In this document: positions 7,428 through 15,846 of the stretch, piece after piece
Numbering within the stretch: the stretch's first letter is position 1
Layout of the letters: each line of letters opens with the position of its first letter
Assembly: GCA_016302965.1 (NCBI GenBank)
Contig: JAEDMP010000040.1
Span: 1 to 20,306, forward strand
DNA length: 20,306 bases
Direction: 5' to 3'
From: Bacteroidaceae bacterium
GTDB taxonomy: Bacteria > Bacteroidota > Bacteroidia > Bacteroidales > Bacteroidaceae
Translations under genes and position numbers: made by a program
Notes under the pieces: generated by a model
Database searches by the model: none
What the model was told of the DNA's origin: nothing
Seen by the model: the letters and a program-made list of their open reading frames with translations, nothing else

Positions 7428-8519
7428 CTATTTCCGGAAGTACTGTTCCAGCAGGTCGCCGGCAGCCACAAACGAGGTTTTCTGTCCGGCCAGCACAGCC
7501 GTCTCAGCCAATTTGAGCTGTTCCTGAATCTGACGGTTCTGATAGAAATGGTTGCGCAACTGCTCGTTGATGGTCTCATACATCCAGTATTTGGCCTGCT
7601 CGCTGCGCCGGTAGTCAAAATAGCCGTTCTGCTTCACAAAGTCCACGTACTCATAGACCATGTCCCAAATCTCCTTGATGCCCAGTCCGTAGAATCCGCT
7701 GTAACAGAGCACACGGGGAGTCCATCCGCTCTCATGGGGCGGGAAGAAATGGAGGGCGTTGCGGAAACTCGTGGCCGCCAGATGGCAACGGTCCACATTG
7801 TCGCCGTCGCACTTGTTGATGACGATACCGTCGCTAATTTCCATGATGCCTCGCTTGATGCCCTGCAGTTCGTCGCCCGTGCCGGCCAGTTGGATGAGCA
7901 GGAAGAAATCGACCATCGAGTGACAGGCGGTCTCGCTCTGTCCCACCCCCACGGTCTCGACAAAGATCTTGTCGAATCCAGCAGCCTCACAGAGGATGAT
8001 GGTCTCACGGGTCTTGCGTGCCACACCACCGAGTGAGCCTGCCGACGGACTGGGACGGATGAACGAGTCGGGATGCTGGGCCAGCTTCTCCATGCGCGTC
8101 TTGTCGCCCAGGATGCTGCCCTTCGAGCGCTCCGAACTGGGGTCGATGGCGAGCACGGCCAGTTTGCCTCCCGTTCTCTGCAGCACATGGATGCCAAACT
8201 CATCTATCGAGGTAGACTTGCCGGCTCCGGGCACACCGCTGATGCCGATGCGCACCGAGTTGCCGCTATGGGGCAGACACTTCTCAATCACCTCCTGCGC
8301 CTTGGCCTGATGGTCGGGGTTCACACTTTCCACAAGGGTCACTGCCTGACTGAGCACCGTCACGTCGCCCTTGACGATGCCTTCCACCAGCTCGGCAGCG
8401 GAGAGCTGGCGGCGGCGCACACGCTGGCGCTGCAGATAGGGGTTGATGATCGAGGGCTGGGCCACACCCTCATTCACGGTCAGGCCCTTATATGCTTCAT
8501 TGTTTTCGGGATGTTCCAT
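7428..8519 (-). CDS. meaB: Methylmalonyl-CoA mutase-associated GTPase MeaB
   Basis: This 363-residue MeaB/ArgK family P-loop GTPase is predicted to protect and reactivate the B12-dependent methylmalonyl-CoA mutase and to gate cofactor loading. Visible motifs are Walker A GVPGAGKST (95-103), the conserved LAVLAIDPSS segment with SKGSILGDKTRM, the PSPSAGSLGGVA stretch, ETVGVGQSE, and the guanine-specificity motif NKCDGD. The C-terminal helices probably form the dimerisation arm. In Bacteroidota the mutase operates in the succinate-propionate route. The mutase subunits are not in this window, so the partnership is inferred from family knowledge. It lies 70 bp after the DUF1573 gene and 46 bp before ispH, on the same strand. 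Confidence 0.94.
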   Translation of the reverse strand: MEHPENNEAYKGLTVNEGVAQPSIINPYLQRQRVRRRQLSAAELVEGIVKGDVTVLSQAVTLVESVNPDHQAKAQEVIEKCLPHSGNSVRIGISGVPGAGKSTSIDEFGIHVLQRTGGKLAVLAIDPSSERSKGSILGDKTRMEKLAQHPDSFIRPSPSAGSLGGVARKTRETIILCEAAGFDKIFVETVGVGQSETACHSMVDFFLLIQLAGTGDELQGIKRGIMEISDGIVINKCDGDNVDRCHLAATSFRNALHFFPPHESGWTPRVLCYSGFYGLGIKEIWDMVYEYVDFVKQNGYFDYRRSEQAKYWMYETINEQLRNHFYQNRQIQEQLKLAETAVLAGQKTSFVAAGDLLEQYFRK

Positions 8520-8589
8520 AATGATATGAATGATAATAGATGATATTGTCTTGAATGGTTGTAGACAGGAGAGATGCCTGGGCGGGTGG

Positions 8590-9675
8590 TCAGCGATACT
8601 GGATATGCAGCGTCACCTTGGGTTTCTTCGGGTCGTTGGTAATCATGAGCACGCGGGGCTCACGGCGCAGTTTCTTCAGCTCGTCGCGATAGATGGTCAC
8701 CTTCAGTTTTGCCTCCTCGCCGGGTGCAATCTCCCGTTTGTTGAGCATCACCTTGATGCCATCGGTAAAGAGCTGCAGCGACCTTACCTTCAGCGGGGCG
8801 TTGCCCCTATTGGCTATCACGAATTCGCCAGTACGTTTTTTCTTGCCCTCCAGAGGTAGCTGCAGCGTCTCGGCCGAAAGCTCCATCTGCGGATGGTTGG
8901 TCATGGTCACTCCTCCCTCGCTCTCGCTGTCCTTGAACTGGGGCAGCAGCACGGTAGAAACCACCATCTCATTGTCCTGGCTCACTTTCTCGCCCAACTC
9001 GTTGCCGAGATAGATGGAGGTCTGTGTCAGTCCGAAGTCGCGCAGTTTGGAGGAGTGCAGCGTGAGCAGAATCTTCCCCTGTTTGCCTCCTCCCAACTTT
9101 TCGGGCATCACCTGTGCCGAGAGATAGGGAGGCAGGTGCATGAGGTTGGGGGTGAGCATCCGACTGCCCACGTTCACGATAAGCAATTCCTGGGAGAGGC
9201 TGTCCCCTTTGTTCACATCGTCAAACTCCAGGTCGCGCTTGTCCACTCTCAGGTCGCCTATCTGGTAAGGATAGCTCTTGCTGTAGTCCACATAGTCGGC
9301 CTCTACCACGCCCTTCATCGTAAGATAGACAGGTTTGTCGGTGGCATTGGTATAGAGGGCCACAGATTTCTCAAAATGTCCCAACATGCGGGCATCGTAG
9401 GTGAGCGTGACGCTGAACTTGTCGCCTGATCCTATTTCTCCTTTCGGATAATGGGCCTGGGTGCATCCGCAGCTCATCTTCACCTTGTTGATTCGCATCT
9501 TCCGGCCCCCTTTGTTCTTCAGTTCAAAGGTAGCGGTCACGGGCATCTCATATCCCGTTCTGCCGCAGTCCACCTCGCCTTTGATGACCTGCAGTTTCTG
9601 GGCCATCAGCTGTAGGGGAACAGTCCCCAAGAGGGCGGCGATTGCCATGGCCTTGTAATGATTATTCTTCTTCAT
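8590..9675 (-). CDS. Exported DUF1573-domain protein
   Basis: This 361-residue protein has an N-terminal export signal (about residues 1-25, ending LQLMAQ). An N-terminal DUF1573 domain follows (about 30-125), with the hallmark MSCGCTQAHYPKGEI at about 67-82; the CGC is at 69-71. A middle region and a second Ig-like beta-rich domain (about 265-361) follow. The second domain repeats the pattern FVIANRGNAPLKV without the CGC motif. The fold is predicted to be an Ig/MSP-type beta sandwich, and biochemical function is unknown for the family. It lies 42 bp after the alpha-2-macroglobulin gene and 70 bp before meaB, all on one strand. A role in envelope or periplasmic protein interactions is a guess from export signal and fold. 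Confidence 0.85.
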   Translation of the reverse strand: MKKNNHYKAMAIAALLGTVPLQLMAQKLQVIKGEVDCGRTGYEMPVTATFELKNKGGRKMRINKVKMSCGCTQAHYPKGEIGSGDKFSVTLTYDARMLGHFEKSVALYTNATDKPVYLTMKGVVEADYVDYSKSYPYQIGDLRVDKRDLEFDDVNKGDSLSQELLIVNVGSRMLTPNLMHLPPYLSAQVMPEKLGGGKQGKILLTLHSSKLRDFGLTQTSIYLGNELGEKVSQDNEMVVSTVLLPQFKDSESEGGVTMTNHPQMELSAETLQLPLEGKKKRTGEFVIANRGNAPLKVRSLQLFTDGIKVMLNKREIAPGEEAKLKVTIYRDELKKLRREPRVLMITNDPKKPKVTLHIQYR

Positions 9676-9717
9676 GGTCCTGATTCTTTTTTGTTTGATG
9701 ACGGGTCGCTCCCGCTC

Positions 9718-12700
9718 TCATCGCGTCACTCCTCTCATCTCCGGAGCGTATGCACACTGAGCCGAACAACTGCCCTGCTGATAGTGTCCGTTGGGATTGA
9801 CATAATATTCGGTTTCGATGACGTGGGTGCCCTTGTGCATCACGTCAAAGAAATAACAGGTTTCGGAGTCTTTGGGGGTGGTATAGGCACCCTGTCTGTA
9901 ACCGCTGGTCTGCACCACGGGTTCCATGCTGGCCGCCCTACGGTCTACCACCTGCACAAAGTCGAGGTCGCGGTCGGCGGTGAGGGTAATCACCACCTTC
10001 ACCCGGTTGGCACCCGGTCCCACGGGCTTCAGTTCCCGCTTCACATGGATGCCGTTTCCGGTGGTCTCCACCTCGCTGCCCTTCTGTACAAACTGGGCGT
10101 AGAGTGCGCCCCAAGCCATGCCGTCGGCAGGCTTCCTGACGGTCAGCCGCTTGCCCTTGCCTCCCGTCACGCAGGTTTTCACATATCCAATCTGGGCGGT
10201 GGCCTGCGGCAGTTCAAGGGTCTTTCCGTCGATAGCCAAGGAAGCCATGTCCTTGGGCTGGAGCGACCTTTCACCCTGCTCCTGACAGAGGAAGGCGTGG
10301 ATGGCATTCACCGAAGCGATGGGCGACTCCCAGGTCTGGGTGCGCTTCTGCTGCAGGAGCCATTGCTGCATCTCGGCGATGGTCAGTGTGTCGTTGGGGG
10401 TTACCCGGGCAATGGCCTCGATGGCCGCCACCTGGGTGGGTATGCGGTAACTGCACCAGGAGTAGGCGGCACGCGGAGTGTCATAGTAACGGCCCATCTC
10501 CTTCTGGCAGACGGTATATTGCTTCAGACTCTCCACACAGTCGAGGGCTGTCTGACGGTCGCCACGGGCTTCGAACACCACGGCGGCCAATGCCTTGTCG
10601 AGGATGGCGAGGCGCTTGGGTTCCCGCTTGAGCAGCGTCACGAGATAGTCGGCTGCCGCCTTCACATGATTGTCGGTGAGTCGGCTGTTGCCTGCCAAGG
10701 CGTGCAGATAGAGCCACTGCAACTGCTGGGTGCTGATGCCCGCGTGCCTGATGCCCTTCTTCTCCTGTTGCTTCATGCGGTCTACCTGCTCCACCATCTG
10801 TTGGTTCAGATAGCCCGTGGCTTTGTTGCCCAGCGACTTCAGTTCGTCGGGAGCCACCGTCTGCAGGCGGGCCAGCATCATGGCCACTTCGGTGGTGATA
10901 TAGCTGTTGCCCCTCATGCCGGGCCACCAGCTGAAGGAGCCGTCGGACTGTTGCAGTTTGCCGAGTGCCTCGGCATAGGTGGTCAGCCGGTTGGCGATGG
11001 TGTTGGGTTCAAAAAACGCTGCCAGCCTTTGCTTCTGCTCGCTCTCCTTGTCGGCCTCATCCACCCAGGGGGTCTCAGCCAGCAACAGGTCTTTCAGTTC
11101 CTGGTTCTTGGCCAGTGCCGACTGCAGCGCCCCATCCTTTCCTTCCTCTTTCCATTGTGCCACGGCGGTCTTCAGTTGGGGATAGCGGGCGGCTATCCAC
11201 TGTCCCATCCGGTTGGCATAGTAGGCGGCCATCAGGCTCACGGCATCCTGCTGTCGGGCGTTGCCCACCGAGGGCAGTGCCTGCAGGGTGAGCCAGGCGG
11301 GATTGTTGGTATATTCGATGGTCAGTTTCTGTTGGCTGCTGGATTTGGGGAAGAGGGTACTGAGTTGGAAACTGCTCTCACCGGATTCGAACAGGGTGAA
11401 CGGCTGGGTCACGGTGATGCGTTCACGGTTGTCGATGACGGGCAGGTAGTGCTGTTCGCCATCGCTCACGTCCTTTCCCTTCACACTCATGCGGCAGATG
11501 AGCAGTGGTGTCTCTCCCGTAGCCTTCCAGTCGAAACGGAGGGTCTGGGTGGAGTCGGCATCCACACTGAGGGTCTTTTCCTGTTTCCACACACATTTCA
11601 TGGTTTCGGGATGAATCAGTTCCACGCGGGCAGTGAGTTTCTGTCTTGCCTCCCCCGTATTGAACACCCGTGCCGTCAGACAGGCCTCATCGCCCACCCT
11701 GACGAAACGGGGCAACTGGGGCTGCACCATCAGTTCCTTCTTGGCCACCGTCTGGGCGGTCATCACTGCGCAATCAGCCTCCTGGGTATGGGCCAGTCCC
11801 ATCCACTGCCAGGTGGTGACACTCTCAGGCAGGGTGAAACTCATGCTCACGTTCCCCTGTTCGTCGGTTCTGAGGTTGGGATAGAAGAAGGCTGTCTCCT
11901 GCAGATTCTCGCGCATCACCACATCCTGTGCGGGTTCATCGTCAGCCACAGCCTTGGCCTCCTCCTCTTCTCCGCCTGCCCCTATCTCTGTAGGAGCAGC
12001 CTCAGTCACGGCATCGGTCATCATCTTCGGGGCGGCATTCATCTGCATGTCCGCCACCATACGGGTAGCCGAACTGGTGAATTTCTGTTTGGCACCGCGT
12101 ATGAATACGCTCCGCTCTTTGACGGCGAGTCCGGGGACGATGTCAAAACGGCTCAGGTCGAGGGTTTTGTATTTCATTCTCTTCCAGACCTGCAAATGAC
12201 TGCCCCATAACGAGGAGATACGCAGGGGCTGCAACGAGGCATAGGGAATACTGCGGGTGAGCCAAACCAACTGGCCTCCCCAGTTGAATCCGGGCACCAG
12301 CTGCAGCAACGACTGGTCGAAGAGGGTCGCCACGAGATGAGCCTGTGCAGGCTTGCCGTCGGGATGGCTCACTTGCAGGGTCCACTCCTCCTGTTGTCCG
12401 GGTGTCAGACGGTCACGGAAGGTACTCCAGTTCATCTTGAGTTTTTTCTCGGGCAGCGGTCGGTTGATGGTGGTACTCCAGCGGTGCAGCTCACCATCTT
12501 TCACCCATCCGCAACAGAAGAGTACGCCGTCGCCATACTCCTCTTTGTAAGTCAACTGTCGGATAGCGATACTGTCGGAGAACTGCAGGGTGCCACGCTC
12601 CATCACCTGGTCGCCTGCCATGAGATGATAAACCAGATGGATGTCTTTTTCCGACGAGCCCATCTGCAGTGTCACAGGCTGATGGCCAAAGCTGTTGGCC

Positions 12701-15294
12701 GAGGCATAGAACCACTCTTCACAGGGTGTGGCGGGTTTAGTGTCGTTCAGACCGAAGGCCACAAACGAGGTGCGCAGGGTGTCACCCTCGCATACGGCCA
12801 CCAACTGGTGACGTCCCGAACTGAGTTTTCCGTCGAGAGCGACGAGTTCGTTGGTCATGCCCTGACGGCTGTTGTCGGGATGGTCGATATAGAAGCTGAC
12901 GGGAGCGGTGAGTTCCACTCCGGCCACATTTCTCAAAGTGAACCGGATGCCCTTCAGACTGTCTTTCAGCACCTTTTCAGGCAGCGAGCAACTGAAACTG
13001 GTGGGCTGGGTACCCAAAGGTACCGTCATCTCGCCACTGCGGGTCTCGCCCGCCTGGTCGGTCACATCGGCAGTCACCACAAAGCGGAAGAAACCAGCAG
13101 GCATCTTCTTTTGTCCGTTGCTGCCCTCATAGACACTTTGGTAGGCTTTGGGCAGTGTGAGCGGAATCTCCACTGTGAAGCGTCCATCGGCATCGGTAGT
13201 GGCTTCGGCCTTCCACACCATGCCCTCCTCAGTGCCTTCCGCACTGCGCCACCAGAAGGCGTTGCGGCGATCTACCCGATAGCTCACCTTGGCTCCTTGC
13301 ACCGGCACCCCGGCAAAACTCATGGCTTTGGCTTTCACCTCCAAGGTGTCGCCGGCGGCATAGCGCTCGTTCACCTCGGGGAACTCCAACTGGAAGGTGG
13401 GACGCTTGTACTGTTCCACCCGGAAATACTGGTAACTGCCACCCGCCTGCAGCGAGTAGCGTCCCGTGAGCTGTCCCTCGGGCAGCAAAAAGTCGGCATG
13501 GCAACAGCCATAGTCATTGGTGGTGAGCGTCTTCTCCTCCACCACCTTGCGGTTGGCATCGCGGAGTGTCACCTTCAGCTGCCGTCCCTCCACGGTCTGT
13601 GCCTCCTTGCCATCGGTCACGGCCGTCATGATGGCAGCCATCTTCACGGTCTGTCCGGGGCGATAGATGGGGCGGTCGGTCATGATTTTGGTTTGCTCGC
13701 GCACTCCTTTCACGGGATAATATGTATAAGAGGTATAGGGATTGGCCACGGTGCTCTGCTTCATGGCACGGTCGCTGCCGGTATAGGCATAGAGGCGCAC
13801 CTGCCGGCTGGCATCGTGGGTGGCCATGGCCTCTCCGTTCTCGTCACACACCAGCTGCACGGTCTTCGTCTTTTCCTTTCCGGCATTGGAGGTCCTCACG
13901 GGCATCCAGCGTTCCTCCTCTCCGTATTCGAGTTCCAGGTGAGCCCCGGACAGCGGCTGTCCGGTTGTGGCATTCACCACCGTATATCTCGTCTGCCTGG
14001 CGGGCAGCGCCTGTGCCATCACATACACATCCGACACAAAGACCATGCCCCTCCACACGCTCGTGGCAGGCGTAGTGCTCACTTCGAGCATATACACCCC
14101 CACTGGCAGCGGCTTCAGTTCGAGCGAGTCCTTGAAGAACTGCCAGGCGGCACCCACCTTGCATCCCTTTACCACGCTATGGTCGGCCATCAGCCTCAAC
14201 TGCGATTTCATACTCTTGTAGTCGTCGGAATTGTTGGGGTCGAGCATGAAGCGTCCGTCGGCCTTCAGCCCACTGGTTCCCTTGCCATCGCGGAGCTGAT
14301 AGACATTCATCTTCATTGCATTGAGGTTTCTCTGCTTGTCTATATGCAACCAGTATTTCTTTCCGGGCAACAATTGCTCTTTGATACTTGCCTGGAACAT
14401 CGAGGCGGTGAGTTCCTTCTCGGCATTGCGCAGTTCGCCGGCCCGCTGCCATTGTCCCCAGTGGTCGAGTGCATAGTGGATATAACTGATTTTGTCTTCG
14501 GTGGTCACATCGCTGCACTGCTCCATCAGCCGATAGCGCTCCACGGCCGCCTCTCCCGCCACATCCAGGTCGCTGTAGATGTTGATGAGCGAGTCGAGCT
14601 GCATGATGCGGTGCGACTTCTTCAGTTCGCGGTAGTCGTCCTTGATGGGATTGTTGAGGAGATATTTCAGGGCGGTGAGACAAGCGGCTCTGCGGTTTCC
14701 GTTTTCGGTATAATGGTAGTAGAGCGTGCGGTAGTCGCCCACGGTCAGTCCCACGACGGGCAGCATCGTGGAGCCGAAAATCGAGGCATTGGCACCCTTC
14801 ACCACGAGCGGCAGGTAACTGTTTTCGGGTGTCATGGCAAGCTGCTCTACGGGTAGCATGGCAAGCTGCTTGCTGCGGGCAGCCTTGGCATCAGCTGAGT
14901 CGAGCGTCACCGTGAGGTTGCTCTTGCGGTATCGGGGCATCGTGGCATAGTCGTGATAGAGCTGATAGAGCAAAGCATGATACACGGCCTTGACCACGGG
15001 ATTCGTGGCCCCGTCGGCCTTCCGTTCCAAACGTGCTGTCATGGGAGCCAACGAATCGGGAGCCGTCATCGTGACCTGCTGCAGCTCCTGCATCTCAGCT
15101 CTGAGCAGATGTCCATAGGCCGACTCACGTTCAGCCTTTGCTGCTATCTGCCTGAGCACCGTCATCTGTTGTTGCGGCAGGTCTTTTTCTTCAGCCACCC
15201 TCACCTTCTTCCAAAGCGAGGTGAAACTTTGAGCCTCTGCAACGAGTGACATTGCCATCATCGAGGCGATAATCATCCATGTTTTTCTCTTCAT
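9718..15294 (-). CDS. Alpha-2-macroglobulin family protein, no thioester motif
   Basis: This 1858-residue exported protein begins with a signal peptide (MKRKTWMIIASMMAMSLVAEAQ). A helical N-terminal region (about 25-300) is followed by macroglobulin-like beta domains. The MG2-type signature TDRPIYRPGQT starts at residue 539. An acidic low-complexity stretch lies near 1095-1125, and an alpha-2-macroglobulin segment with FTLPESVTTWQW near 1150-1170. The alpha/alpha-toroid includes FSWWPGMRG near 1450. Where thioester members have CxEQ, this protein reads LPSVGNARQQDAV, with Asn1345 and no cysteine, so covalent trapping of proteases is not expected. Family members are thought to act as periplasmic or outer-membrane protease inhibitors or envelope-quality factors; the role here is unproven. 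It heads a cluster with DUF1573, meaB and ispH. Confidence 0.92.
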   Translation of the reverse strand: MKRKTWMIIASMMAMSLVAEAQSFTSLWKKVRVAEEKDLPQQQMTVLRQIAAKAERESAYGHLLRAEMQELQQVTMTAPDSLAPMTARLERKADGATNPVVKAVYHALLYQLYHDYATMPRYRKSNLTVTLDSADAKAARSKQLAMLPVEQLAMTPENSYLPLVVKGANASIFGSTMLPVVGLTVGDYRTLYYHYTENGNRRAACLTALKYLLNNPIKDDYRELKKSHRIMQLDSLINIYSDLDVAGEAAVERYRLMEQCSDVTTEDKISYIHYALDHWGQWQRAGELRNAEKELTASMFQASIKEQLLPGKKYWLHIDKQRNLNAMKMNVYQLRDGKGTSGLKADGRFMLDPNNSDDYKSMKSQLRLMADHSVVKGCKVGAAWQFFKDSLELKPLPVGVYMLEVSTTPATSVWRGMVFVSDVYVMAQALPARQTRYTVVNATTGQPLSGAHLELEYGEEERWMPVRTSNAGKEKTKTVQLVCDENGEAMATHDASRQVRLYAYTGSDRAMKQSTVANPYTSYTYYPVKGVREQTKIMTDRPIYRPGQTVKMAAIMTAVTDGKEAQTVEGRQLKVTLRDANRKVVEEKTLTTNDYGCCHADFLLPEGQLTGRYSLQAGGSYQYFRVEQYKRPTFQLEFPEVNERYAAGDTLEVKAKAMSFAGVPVQGAKVSYRVDRRNAFWWRSAEGTEEGMVWKAEATTDADGRFTVEIPLTLPKAYQSVYEGSNGQKKMPAGFFRFVVTADVTDQAGETRSGEMTVPLGTQPTSFSCSLPEKVLKDSLKGIRFTLRNVAGVELTAPVSFYIDHPDNSRQGMTNELVALDGKLSSGRHQLVAVCEGDTLRTSFVAFGLNDTKPATPCEEWFYASANSFGHQPVTLQMGSSEKDIHLVYHLMAGDQVMERGTLQFSDSIAIRQLTYKEEYGDGVLFCCGWVKDGELHRWSTTINRPLPEKKLKMNWSTFRDRLTPGQQEEWTLQVSHPDGKPAQAHLVATLFDQSLLQLVPGFNWGGQLVWLTRSIPYASLQPLRISSLWGSHLQVWKRMKYKTLDLSRFDIVPGLAVKERSVFIRGAKQKFTSSATRMVADMQMNAAPKMMTDAVTEAAPTEIGAGGEEEEAKAVADDEPAQDVVMRENLQETAFFYPNLRTDEQGNVSMSFTLPESVTTWQWMGLAHTQEADCAVMTAQTVAKKELMVQPQLPRFVRVGDEACLTARVFNTGEARQKLTARVELIHPETMKCVWKQEKTLSVDADSTQTLRFDWKATGETPLLICRMSVKGKDVSDGEQHYLPVIDNRERITVTQPFTLFESGESSFQLSTLFPKSSSQQKLTIEYTNNPAWLTLQALPSVGNARQQDAVSLMAAYYANRMGQWIAARYPQLKTAVAQWKEEGKDGALQSALAKNQELKDLLLAETPWVDEADKESEQKQRLAAFFEPNTIANRLTTYAEALGKLQQSDGSFSWWPGMRGNSYITTEVAMMLARLQTVAPDELKSLGNKATGYLNQQMVEQVDRMKQQEKKGIRHAGISTQQLQWLYLHALAGNSRLTDNHVKAAADYLVTLLKREPKRLAILDKALAAVVFEARGDRQTALDCVESLKQYTVCQKEMGRYYDTPRAAYSWCSYRIPTQVAAIEAIARVTPNDTLTIAEMQQWLLQQKRTQTWESPIASVNAIHAFLCQEQGERSLQPKDMASLAIDGKTLELPQATAQIGYVKTCVTGGKGKRLTVRKPADGMAWGALYAQFVQKGSEVETTGNGIHVKRELKPVGPGANRVKVVITLTADRDLDFVQVVDRRAASMEPVVQTSGYRQGAYTTPKDSETCYFFDVMHKGTHVIETEYYVNPNGHYQQGSCSAQCAYAPEMRGVTR

Positions 15295-15344
15295 TTTTCA
15301 GTACATTTATGGAGTACATTCATTCGGTAGGTTTTTCTGTACAT
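15291..15344 (-). CDS. Possible 17-codon upstream ORF (leader peptide)
   Basis: On the minus strand an ATG at 15344 opens a 17-codon frame (MYRKTYRMNVLHKCTEK). Its TGA overlaps the alpha-2-macroglobulin ATG as ATGA. It lies inside the predicted leader, which would start about 15395 if the TATCTTTG box at 15403-15410 is used. The arrangement would allow translational coupling to the large gene. The bases GCAGG directly abut the ATG, which is too close for a good ribosome site, and 17 sense codons can arise by chance. Regulatory use is inference only. Confidence 0.25.
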   Translation of the reverse strand: MYRKTYRMNVLHKCTEK

Positions 15345-15356
15345 CCTGCAGTACAC
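15301..15356. repeat. Four GTACAY repeats in the alpha-2-macroglobulin leader
   Basis: GTACAT occurs at 15301, 15314 and 15339, and GTACAC at 15351, with spacings of 13, 25 and 12 bp. The sites lie between the predicted minus-strand promoter and the alpha-2-macroglobulin start. The roughly 12-13 bp phasing (25 is about twice that) could be an operator or an RNA-binding repeat, or a chance cluster. Confidence 0.4.
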
Positions 15357-15402
15357 CTACATCGACAATCATTCAATGACCCATCTTTCGATGTTCACTT
15401 TG

Positions 15403-15410
15403 CAAAGATA
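15403..15410 (-). promoter_or_regulatory. Probable promoter -7 box for the alpha-2-macroglobulin cluster
   Basis: The minus strand reads TATCTTTG, an exact TAnnTTTG match, placing a transcription start near 15395 and a leader of about 100 nt. A TTTG at 15434-15437 could be the -33 element, but its 23-bp spacing is a little long. No other TAnnTTTG box stands out on this strand in the 552-bp gap. The gene downstream and the three behind it are closely spaced enough to be served from here. Confidence 0.55.
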
Positions 15411-15644
15411 CAAAAAAGAATCGGAGAAGCACACAAATACTTCAAAAAAAATGAGCCGATGAGCCGGAATCAGCCTCTCCATCCATTGCTTGCCAACATC
15501 CCCTGAAGATGCACGAAATTGTGACCAATCGGCTTTCATGATTGTTTAAACGGATTTTTATTGAGCTCAAATGTTTATCTGCGCTTAAAAAACGGGAGGG
15601 AATAATTAAAAAACATCAAAAAAATGCTATTTATGGTCTGAATG

Positions 15645-15676
15645 TTTGGATAGTATCAAAATTACACTTAACTTTG
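15645..15676 (+). promoter_or_regulatory. Complete Bacteroidota-type promoter
   Basis: TTTG (15645-15648), a 20-bp spacer, then TAACTTTG (15669-15676) match the -33/-7 consensus with ideal spacing. It is the best promoter I can see in the window. Transcription would start near 15682 and run into the hairpin terminator at 15720-15759, so it appears to drive a very short RNA or an attenuated aguA leader. Confidence 0.6.
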
Positions 15677-15681
15677 CACTT

Positions 15682-15759
15682 GACAACTAGTAATTTTAAT
15701 CTATATTTATCATTTTCCTAAAAAAATAAGCGGTCCGTGAGGGATAGCTTATTTTTTTT
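15682..15759 (+). ncRNA. Candidate small RNA or attenuated leader, about 75 nt
   Basis: The unit is bounded by a full -33/-7 promoter and a strong intrinsic terminator. The stretch between has no start codon with a meaningful frame. Its 5' part (15682-15719) is AT-rich and looks unstructured; the 3' part is the terminator hairpin. I do not recognise an Rfam-like family. The alternative is that it is the leader of aguA, where read-through would be regulated. A second TAnnTTTG box right before aguA favours the separate small RNA, but does not prove it. Confidence 0.4.
15720..15759 (+). terminator. Intrinsic terminator hairpin, AT-rich stem
   Basis: A 12-bp perfect outer stem pairs 15720-15731 with 15747-15758 (AAAAAAATAAGC with GCTTATTTTTTT). 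Inside it, TCC (15734-15736) pairs with GGA (15742-15744) around a 5-nt loop. The right arm ends in eight consecutive T, as in a Rho-independent terminator. Because the left arm begins with seven A, it could also stop transcription on the minus strand. No protein gene ends nearby on either strand. Confidence 0.7.
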
Positions 15760-15814
15760 GTACCCAATGAAAGGTTTTTTCCCGTGCAAAGTAGGTTCTC
15801 TAACCAAAAAGTTG

Positions 15815-15822
15815 TAACTTTG
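15815..15822 (+). promoter_or_regulatory. Probable -7 box for aguA
   Basis: TAACTTTG matches the TAnnTTTG box and predicts a start near 15828, just before the aguA initiation codons. No convincing TTTG -33 sequence sits 19-21 bp upstream. A small hairpin (GGTT 15794-15797, AACC 15802-15805) occupies that place. Confidence 0.45.
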
Positions 15823-15846
15823 CAGCCTATATTAATGTTTATGCGC

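Noticed and set aside
7382..7618. An N-terminal extension of ispH reaching into meaB
   Set aside because: The extra 79 residues are out-of-frame meaB sequence and are not part of the IspH family. The conserved N-terminus begins at the ATG at 7381.
9658..12210. An 850-codon plus-strand open frame opposite the alpha-2-macroglobulin gene
   Set aside because: It is antisense to a well-supported gene with family motifs throughout. Its translation is rich in His, Gly and Leu with no domain signature, as expected of a GC-rich shadow frame.
12337..14856. An 839-codon plus-strand open frame, also opposite the alpha-2-macroglobulin gene
   Set aside because: Same composition and position as the previous case. 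There is no promoter, ribosome site or recognisable domain, and stop codons are rare there only because of codon bias on the real strand.
15454..15534. AGCCGAT and ATCGGCT pairing across the 15.4-15.5 kb gap
   Set aside because: The match is only 7 bp over about 70 bp of loop, which is expected by chance and not supported by flanking structure.
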